From: Aurelia coerulea
Lineage: Eukaryota > Cnidaria > Scyphozoa > Semaeostomeae > Ulmaridae
Assembly: GCA_039566865.1 (NCBI GenBank)
Contig: CM076962.1
Coordinates: 10,720,743 to 10,784,742, forward strand
Direction of reading: 5' to 3'
Length of the DNA stretch: 64,000 nucleotides
Positions within the stretch are counted from its first letter, which is position 1. Each line of letters starts with the position of its first letter. The notes beneath the pieces were generated by a model. It was given only the letters and a program-made list of their open reading frames with translations. It ran no database searches and was not told where the DNA came from. Shown one piece after another: positions 57,666 to 64,000 of this stretch. Position numbers and translations under genes: made by a program.

Positions 57666-58174
57666 CTTTCTTAAAACTGATAGCTCTCTCCTTCGTTTAA
57701 CGTATTATTAGCTAACTTTTCTACACGCACTAATCTGACATCACAAACTAATCGTGACGCAGCCCGTTCCAGTGCCACCATGGAAGAACCTTGCATAAAT
57801 GCTCCACTTTTACCTACATCTTTCACCCATTTCCTATGAATTGCAGGGGACCACTATTTTATGGAAGTTGTACACGCCGTTAGACCTATGTTTTTGGTGT
57901 ACTTTGCCACTTTCCATGAGAACACGCGTAAAACTCTTTTCCCCATGTATTGCAAGTATTTCCCGTCACGTGACAAGTTTCCTGCAGTTATAACTCCATC
58001 ATTTCCGTAAGAGCCCTGCAATTCCTTCATTTCTCATATCGATGACGTCATAATTTCATCATAAACGTTTTGAGATAATTTTTTACACCTGCATGTTGAT
58101 AAGTACACAAAACTGTACACTTGTGCCAATTTTGGTTCAGATTGATGAACTTTTTCAAAAATTGCCCTCTCGGA

Positions 58175-58471
58175 CAATCCTTGCCAAAACTCTTGAAAAA
58201 AATCACATATTTTTGCTCAGCTCTCCCCCCCTCCCCCTTACAATGTTGGTTCCTTGCGTGATTACGCATTTCTCAAGGGCACAACAACGCAGCCAAAGCG
58301 ATTTTCGTGATATCTGGTGATCAGTGCTTCGGACCAACATTGTTCCGGGGGGGGGGGCAGGGGGGCAAGGGAAAAGAGTAGCGTGAAGTTTCCTGCACTG
58401 TATTTTGGATGCTTGGTCGGAGAAGAAAAGAGAGAAATGAAATTTTTTTCAAGTTGTTTTGGCAAGGATTG
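58175..58471 (+). repeat. segment S6
   Basis: 297 bp. The variable run has 11 Gs and is preceded by ttcc instead of ttca, a private change. Confidence 0.85.
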
Positions 58472-59047
58472 TCTGAAGGGGTGAATTTCTAAAAGTCAGT
58501 CGTTTGAGCTGATTTTTGCGCTGCAGGGTAATTCGATAGTGTAGATCACGAAACTGAAGGAAAAAAACAGTTATTTGTTAGGGTTCTGGATTTGTGACGT
58601 CATATTATACCCATTTTCACAATTCCTTGATAGCATGGGTGAAATCTACGTCATAATTCAATTTTAAGAGAACAGTGGGCTTTCCAATTAGTTACAAATT
58701 TGAATTTCATCATTCTAGACAATGAGCACAATTAGAATTATATTTGTACTTGTTATTGGCCCCTAAGGAGCAATTAAAGGTGCAATCAAATGCCTGGATT
58801 AGAACTGTATTGATACATGAATAGGGACACTTTATGAATGACGTATAGTTAGATGCTATGTGGGTTGGCGAGATCAAAATTGAAGAGATGAGGTCACAGT
58901 ATACATTTTCATTATGGCCATGCAATTATAAGAAAAGTCATTAAGTTTCAATCATTTTCGTTAAATACAGAAAAACTCGGGAATAAAAGGGTAAACGATT
59001 CTTAAACTGCCGAATGAGAGGACAGTTTGAAGTAAATTATTGGGAAA

Positions 59048-60448
59048 ATGGCGTCCAATACTTTTCAAGAGTCGATAGATGTGGAAACAAATGAAGTTGA
59101 AGTTGAGTGTGAAGGGGGGAATGACGAACAGGACATTGAATTTGCCGCGGTGTTCCAACCTACTTGTGCAAGAAAAGTATATTTAGTCACATACAGTCGT
59201 GCAAATGTCAAGAGATTTGATCGCCAGTCATTTGCAGCTGTAGTTGTGAGTGCGTTCCAAGTAACAGGGCTTGTAGACGTAAAGCAATGGGCTTGCAGCA
59301 TGGAAGAACACAAAGATGGCGGGAAACATTTCCATTTAGCCATATTGCTAGGAAAGCAGAGGCGCTGGAAGAAGGTGAAGGAGCACATTGGAAAAACACA
59401 CGGCATCAGCGTCCATTTTTCTGGACACAAATGCTATTTTACTGCATATAAATATGCAAAAAAGTACGATAAACATTTCGTGTGTAGTCCAGGCCATCCA
59501 AAGAAGATACAGCCGCCTAAAACATTGAGAGCCAGCAGTGCAAAGAAACGACGTAAAGCCAAAGCTACACGTTATACAAACAAGGATGTAGCCGATCTTA
59601 TTTTGAACGAAAACGTCAGATCGAGGCTGGAACTAATGGCACTTGCAAAAGACACCAAACAGAGGAAAGGGGACGCATTGCTGTATGATTTCTTGCTTGC
59701 AAAATCAGAGAAGGCGGTGTCTGAACTGATAGAGACGGTGTGGGCAATTGAGACTGCGGAAGAGAATATAGAGAGAGCGCGACAATCAAGAATGGATATT
59801 TTGAATAATGCATTAAATGCTGATTGTGTTTGTAACGGAGAATGGCGTGAGTGTGCAGAGGAGATCTTGCAGCTCAATCACATGGATGCTGGGAAATTCA
59901 AGAATGCTTTTGTCGATTTGTTGGAAAAGGGGCGCGGAAAGGGACGTAACATCCTTATAACTGGACCAGCCAATTGTGGAAAGACATTTATTCTTGATCC
60001 GCTACGAATAATATATAAATGCTTTGTGAATCCAGCTACATGCACCTATGCACTAATGGGTGTGGAGACTGCCGAAGTTATAATATTCAATGACTTCAGA
60101 TTTAATCCAATCATAATACCCTGGGCAGATCTCCTTCTTCTTTTAGAGGGACAACCAATGCACTTGTCTACACCCAAAACTCATTTTGCAAAGGACATAG
60201 TTCTTGAAAGTGATACCCCAGTATTCTGCACGTCTAAAGGGCCAATTTTGTATGTAAAGGGAGGTTCCATTGATGACCGAGAGAGTGAAATGATGCGCGT
60301 GCGTTGGAGACACATTGAATTCCGTCATCAGATAGAAATTGAGAAGCAAAAGTGCATTCAGCCATGCGCGTACTGCTTCTCCCATTTCTTGCTGGACGGT
60401 CATGTGACTTCAACTGCACAGGCGCATGAAAATGCTCCCCAAAATTGA
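59048..60448 (+). CDS. HUH-SF3 replication initiator (unit 6)
   Basis: 466 aa, intact. Thr331 as in unit 1. One silent private change (tctgga for tcagga near 59421). All motifs retained. Confidence 0.9.
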   Translation: MASNTFQESIDVETNEVEVECEGGNDEQDIEFAAVFQPTCARKVYLVTYSRANVKRFDRQSFAAVVVSAFQVTGLVDVKQWACSMEEHKDGGKHFHLAILLGKQRRWKKVKEHIGKTHGISVHFSGHKCYFTAYKYAKKYDKHFVCSPGHPKKIQPPKTLRASSAKKRRKAKATRYTNKDVADLILNENVRSRLELMALAKDTKQRKGDALLYDFLLAKSEKAVSELIETVWAIETAEENIERARQSRMDILNNALNADCVCNGEWRECAEEILQLNHMDAGKFKNAFVDLLEKGRGKGRNILITGPANCGKTFILDPLRIIYKCFVNPATCTYALMGVETAEVIIFNDFRFNPIIIPWADLLLLLEGQPMHLSTPKTHFAKDIVLESDTPVFCTSKGPILYVKGGSIDDRESEMMRVRWRHIEFRHQIEIEKQKCIQPCAYCFSHFLLDGHVTSTAQAHENAPQN

Positions 60449-60464
60449 GGCAACAAGTAACACA

Positions 60465-60870
60465 ACGGTTGACACAACGATTGACAGTAGAAGGAATCTT
60501 CCTTTAATTCGATGTTGAATTGTGCAAGTTAGCTTCTTTTCAGCTTCTCAACTGTTCAAAGACGTAAACAGTGTACTAACATCCTCAGATAGTTTACAAT
60601 TTGGCGTACGCCAAAGTTACAGGGCTCATAACAAGTGTCAACCTATTTTCCTAAAAAGAACTTGAGCATCAAATATCTTTTTACCAGTGCTGTGTCAATC
60701 GTTACAGCCCACTTTTCTGCGCTACTCATTATTAATAGGCGTTTACCAATGAGCCCAGCAGATAGGTTACGATAATGAACACCCCTCTGTAACAAATATT
60801 TTTAGAAAGAGCAGTCTCCGGGGGGGCGAAAGGGTTGAAACGTACGCCTGTCAATCGATGTGTCAATCGT
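60465..60870. promoter_or_regulatory. candidate Rep origin (unit 6)
   Basis: All six iteron-like motifs kept. Palindrome at 60600-60615. One extra G in the G-run near 60820. Shares ccttacacc with unit 1. Confidence 0.5.
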
Positions 60871-61032
60871 GAAACCTTACACCAGAAGGCTCATTACGTG
60901 TACAGTGAGACGTTACGACATTAAACGCATCATTTAGCTCATAAACAATTGTTCATAAACAAAAGATTACGATACATGAAGAGAAAATAATGCTATGTAA
61001 ATATCTCGTTATACAAAATGTTCATTTAAAAT

Positions 61033-62148
61033 TCAATACTTCGTTCTATAGCCTTTGTTTTGAACTATGGCTTTCAATCGTGTGTCCATATTCTCAATTG
61101 TTCTGTCAATGACTTGACGGCTAAAATTATGCAGGGTCGCAACGACACGTTTCTCGAATGCTGCAAAATCTTCGTGGACAAGTGTCTGCTCCAGGGCCTG
61201 TTTCCGTAACTCACGGCGAACATTGTGGAAAACATTTTCGATTGGGTTGAGGTCAGGTGATCGTGGGGGGATTTCTACGACGTTTGCTCCAATTTCTTTC
61301 AATGCAGACTTAGCAGCAGCACTTTTCTGACAGGGGTCGTTGTCCATTACAAAATACTTCATGCCCTTAGCTTTTCTGTCTTTCACCTTGCCTCTTTTCA
61401 GAGCCTTTTCAAGGTCATTTTTTACAAAATCTGCGAAGTATTTCCCAGTCATGTGCTTGTAAGTTTTCACCAATGTTACCCCCACTCCAAATTTAATTCC
61501 AACCAGCACATATACACGACGCCCCCCAGGCAAATTCTTGCTCCCTTTCGTCGTCCATTGCAATCCTTCGCTTGCTTTCCTCCACACCCTCCCACTTGGT
61601 GTCTTTGCGTCACGAAATGGGTTAAATTTGTGAACAAAAGACACCCCATCTAAATACATGGCAATGTCCTCGGTCCAGAAACTACTGCGGTGTTTCCTTA
61701 GCATCTTCCGGGCATATTGCAGTCTTGCCTGCTTGTCTTTGCACGATAGGAGACCTTTTTTCCTTGGCTGCAGATGTTTAAATCCTGCACAGTTCAAAAT
61801 ACGAGCAAATGTGCGGTAGCTTGCTAGCCCTTGAAGTTCTGCTTCTTTAACCACATCCATCACTTTTACATTCACATTTTTCTCCCTTGCTTTTGAAAAT
61901 TGCCGTATGAACCGTGCCTTTGTTCTTGCAGATAGTTTCTTTGGCCTACCGCCTTTACAGATCTTCTCCCGCTTTTCACCCTTGCAAGACAGCTCACCAT
62001 CTTTCCAGCACCGATACACTGCTGCCACGGAGATATGCAATTTTTTCGCAATCGTTGCCATTTTCGTGCCATTTCTCCGCAGAACATAGGCCATGGCTCG
62101 AATTTTCGGATCTATCGCTTTCGTTTTCCTTACCGCACTTTTAGCCAT
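61033..62148 (-). CDS. DD34E transposase (unit 6, most diverged)
   Basis: 371 aa, intact, with three amino-acid differences from the other five: Ala for Ser at 43, Ile for Val at 162 (five residues before catalytic Asp167) and Lys for Arg at 261. All are conservative and the catalytic triad is kept. There is also at least one silent change. Confidence 0.92.
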   Translation of the reverse strand: MAKSAVRKTKAIDPKIRAMAYVLRRNGTKMATIAKKLHISVAAVYRCWKDGELSCKGEKREKICKGGRPKKLSARTKARFIRQFSKAREKNVNVKVMDVVKEAELQGLASYRTFARILNCAGFKHLQPRKKGLLSCKDKQARLQYARKMLRKHRSSFWTEDIAMYLDGVSFVHKFNPFRDAKTPSGRVWRKASEGLQWTTKGSKNLPGGRRVYVLVGIKFGVGVTLVKTYKHMTGKYFADFVKNDLEKALKRGKVKDRKAKGMKYFVMDNDPCQKSAAAKSALKEIGANVVEIPPRSPDLNPIENVFHNVRRELRKQALEQTLVHEDFAAFEKRVVATLHNFSRQVIDRTIENMDTRLKAIVQNKGYRTKY

Positions 62149-62476
62149 CTTTCTTAAAACTGATAGCTCTCTCCTTCGTTTAACGTATTATTAGCTAACT
62201 TTTCTACACGCACTAATCTGACATCACAAACTAATCGTGACGCAGCCCGTTCCAGTGCCACCATGGAAGAACCTTGCATAAATGCTCCACTTTTACCTAC
62301 ATCTTTCACCCATTTCCTATGAATTGCAGGGGACCACTATTTTATGGAAGTTGTACACGCCGTTAGACCTATGTTTTTGGTGTACTTTGCCACTTTCCAT
62401 GAGAACACGCGTAAAACTCTTTTCCCCATGTATTGCAAGTATTTCCCGTCACGTGACAAGTTTCCTGCAGTTATAA

Positions 62477-62784
62477 TGTCTCGTTCAATTCCTACCCTGA
62501 CCATCCCCCCCCCGGGACACCCCCGGGCATTTGCACAAAAAAATTTCCCGGCCCCCGGGCATTTGACCGTACATTTTTCCCCGGCCCCCGGGCATTTGAG
62601 TAGCATTTGGCAAAAAGAGGAGCTTTTGCTTATACAGTAACTGGGAATATGGCATTTTTTCAGTGCCCGGCCCCCGGGCATTTGATCATCAATTTTTCCC
62701 CGGCCCCCGGGCATTTGAGCAAGGAATTTTTGTTGACCCCCGGGCTGCCCGGGGGGATGGTCAGGGTAGGAATTGAACAAGACA
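62477..62784. mobile_element. Harbinger-like MITE inside unit 6 (308 bp)
   Basis: Absent from the other five units, which give the empty site. Ends TGTCTCGTTCAATTCCTACC and the inverted GGTAGGAATTGAACAAGACA (one mismatch), with TAA on both sides (62474-62476, 62785-62787), a 3-bp TWA duplication. The interior contains five or so copies of 'cggcccccgggcatttg'. It lies upstream of the unit-6 transposase start, about 330 bp from it. Confidence 0.85.
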
Positions 62785-62968
62785 TAACTCCATCATTTCC
62801 GTAAGAGCCCTGCAATTCCTTCATTTCTCATATCGATGACGTCATAATTTCATCATAAACGTTTTGAGATAATTTTTTACACCTGCATGTTGATAAGTAC
62901 ACAAAACTGTACACCTGTGCCAATTTTGGTTCAGATTGATGAACTTTTTCAAAAATTGCCCTCTCGGA

Positions 62969-63264
62969 CAATCCTTGCCAAAACTCTTGAAAAAAATCAC
63001 ATATTTTTGCTCAGCTCTCCCCCCCTCCCCCTTACAATGTTGGTTCCTTGCGTGATTACGCATTTCTCAAGGGCACAACAACGCAGCCAAAGCGATTTTC
63101 GTGATATCTGGTGATCAGTGCTTCGGACCAACATTGTTCAGGGGGGGGGGCAGGGGGGCAAGGGAAAAGAGTAGCGTGAAGTTTCCTGCACTGTATTTTG
63201 GATGCTTGGTCGGAGAAGAAAAGAGAGAAATGAAATTTTTTTCAAGTTGTTTTGGCAAGGATTG
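62969..63264 (+). repeat. segment S7, right terminus of array
   Basis: 296 bp, with 10 Gs in the variable run. Its GTTTTGGCAAGGATTG end is followed by TA (63265-63266) and then repeat R sequence. Confidence 0.85.
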
Positions 63265-64000
63265 TAGGTCCACAAGTGTTCATGTAACCCCTTTGCCATC
63301 ACCTAGGATTGAAAAATTACGGCGATTTGAATGTTTGTCTTTGGTATTTTTCAAACAGTTAGTGGCATCCTGCTCGCCCCCCCCCCCCCCAAAATTAGTT
63401 TTTTTAGCAAAATTATCAAAAATATACATATTTCCATGAATAATTCTTCCGAAATTTCCGAAATTTGCGCTTTACTTTGCCTTGACTTGCGAATTTGCGA
63501 CACCTCAAAACTCTGTCCTTCTTCCGTGTATGGTAACTTATGCCTCTCTCTGGTCTGGACTCAGCATAACAGCGGGAAAATAAGTCTTTAACGGTGGCGG
63601 TGTCGTCATGTTTTTGTTGGTAAAATCATTTATCGTCTCAAATGTTTCCTTAAAAATGGGGAAAGGAAAAGAATAATCTCGTTTAAATGCAATGCATACT
63701 GACTGGAAGAGCTTGACAACAGTTTTATTAAAATCTGAAAGCGCGTCTTGGACTTGGCAACATCTTCTTCAAAGCATTCACATCATTGAAAGAAACACGC
63801 CATAAAAGAATTTTTTGCATTGGCTGCCTGATGATATGTCTCGACAAGAGAGAATATACAAGAATCTTGCCAACTAAAATCAAAAGTCTACCTTTGTATC
63901 AAAAGGTTTGTTGGAGTTGTAAAAACAAAATATATATCACAGACAACTATTACCAACAATTGCATTACTGTACATGTATTCTTTTTGTAAGAAGCTGCTT
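63265..64000 (+). repeat. repeat R, copy 3, right fragment
   Basis: Starts TAGGTCCACAAGTG and follows 27928-28650 closely to the window end, continuing the copy that broke off at 35758. Runs beyond the window. Confidence 0.85.

Larger units (their letters stand above)
35759..63264 (+). mobile_element. tandem array of a hybrid Rep + Tc1-type transposon (6 units)
   Basis: Layout S1-B1-S2-B2-S3-B3-S4-B4-S5-B5-S6-B6-S7. Bodies: B1 36055-40239, B2 40535-44719, B3 45019-49203, B4 49509-53693, B5 53990-58174 (each 4,185 bp), B6 58472-62968 (4,497 bp because of a nested MITE and one extra G). Each body has rep (+) and a transposase gene (-), convergent. Outer termini are CAATCCTTGCCAAAAC and GTTTTGGCAAGGATTG, flanked by TA at both sides. 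The empty site in repeat R copies 1 and 2 has a single TA, so the whole block is one TA-targeted insertion. Internal S/B junctions lack TA (GGA-CAATCC; GGATTG-TCTGA), so inner S copies did not insert separately. Body ends are themselves weak inverted repeats (TCTGAAGGGGTGAATTT against TCCGAGAGGGCAATTTT). Confidence 0.9.

Noticed and set aside
62337..62780. 147-aa minus-strand frame rich in Pro/Gly
   Set aside because: It is a read-through of the 308-bp MITE with its repeated cggcccccgggcatttg motif.
35759..63264. Contaminating virus, plasmid or bacterial concatemer joined by assembly
   Set aside because: Both edges show a TA duplication in the middle of the same host repeat, and one unit carries a MITE of eukaryotic type. 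Copy number could still be mis-assembled.
35759..63264. Integrated CRESS-DNA or parvovirus genome
   Set aside because: No capsid-like ORF in any unit, no TAGTATTAC-type origin seen by eye, and the second gene is a DNA transposase with matching TA target sites. A viral origin of the Rep domain remains possible.

Overview
The window is eukaryotic nuclear DNA, AT-rich, sparse in genes and dense in transposon remnants. It looks like an invertebrate genome, and a cnidarian is my best guess. That guess rests on split or animal-type genes (a ceramide-1-phosphate transfer protein, a first-transmembrane exon of an SLC6 transporter, a possible clock-interacting-pacemaker-like last exon) and on a mix of CR1/jockey-type LINE, Penelope-like and hAT, piggyBac, Harbinger and Tc1-type short elements. 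Species cannot be fixed from sequence alone.

Region 1-35.7 kb is ordinary host DNA with nested repeats. It holds a gag-like remnant at the left edge, a terminal exon at 1.8-2.1 kb, and a run of inverted-repeat elements from 5.1 to 15.1 kb, several with readable target-site duplications. Next come two head-to-head LINE remnants (15.6-18.2 kb), a truncated Penelope-like element with a GIY-YIG nuclease and a hammerhead-like core (18.3-19.4 kb), and an apparently complete CPTP gene (20.0-20.7 kb). Further right are a hAT-type element carrying a 124-bp minisatellite (23.9-25.5 kb), a repeat family here called R (three copies), two Harbinger-like MITEs and an SLC6 exon (34.8-35.0 kb).

Region 35,759-63,264 is the striking part: a 27.5-kb head-to-tail array inserted as one block at a TA dinucleotide inside a copy of repeat R. 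It alternates seven short segments S (295-305 bp, inverted-repeat ends, poly-G tract) with six bodies B (4,185 bp; the last enlarged by a nested MITE). Every B carries two intact convergent genes. One is a 466-aa HUH-endonuclease plus superfamily-3-helicase replication initiator, of the kind found in CRESS-DNA and parvovirus-like replicons. The other is a 371-aa DD34E Tc1/IS630-type transposase. Between the gene 3' ends lie six iteron-like copies of a TGTCAAYCG motif around a perfect 16-bp palindrome, a candidate replication origin. The outer array ends are S termini flanked by TA, as expected for Tc1/mariner integration.

Inference: this is a hybrid mobile element in which the initiator could amplify the DNA (rolling-circle replication naturally gives head-to-tail multimers) and the transposase could insert it. 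S, being inverted-repeat-ended yet directly repeated, could serve as the terminal repeat of a monomer, a multimer or a solo derivative. Units 2-5 share derived variants that outer units 1 and 6 lack, suggesting growth from inside the array.
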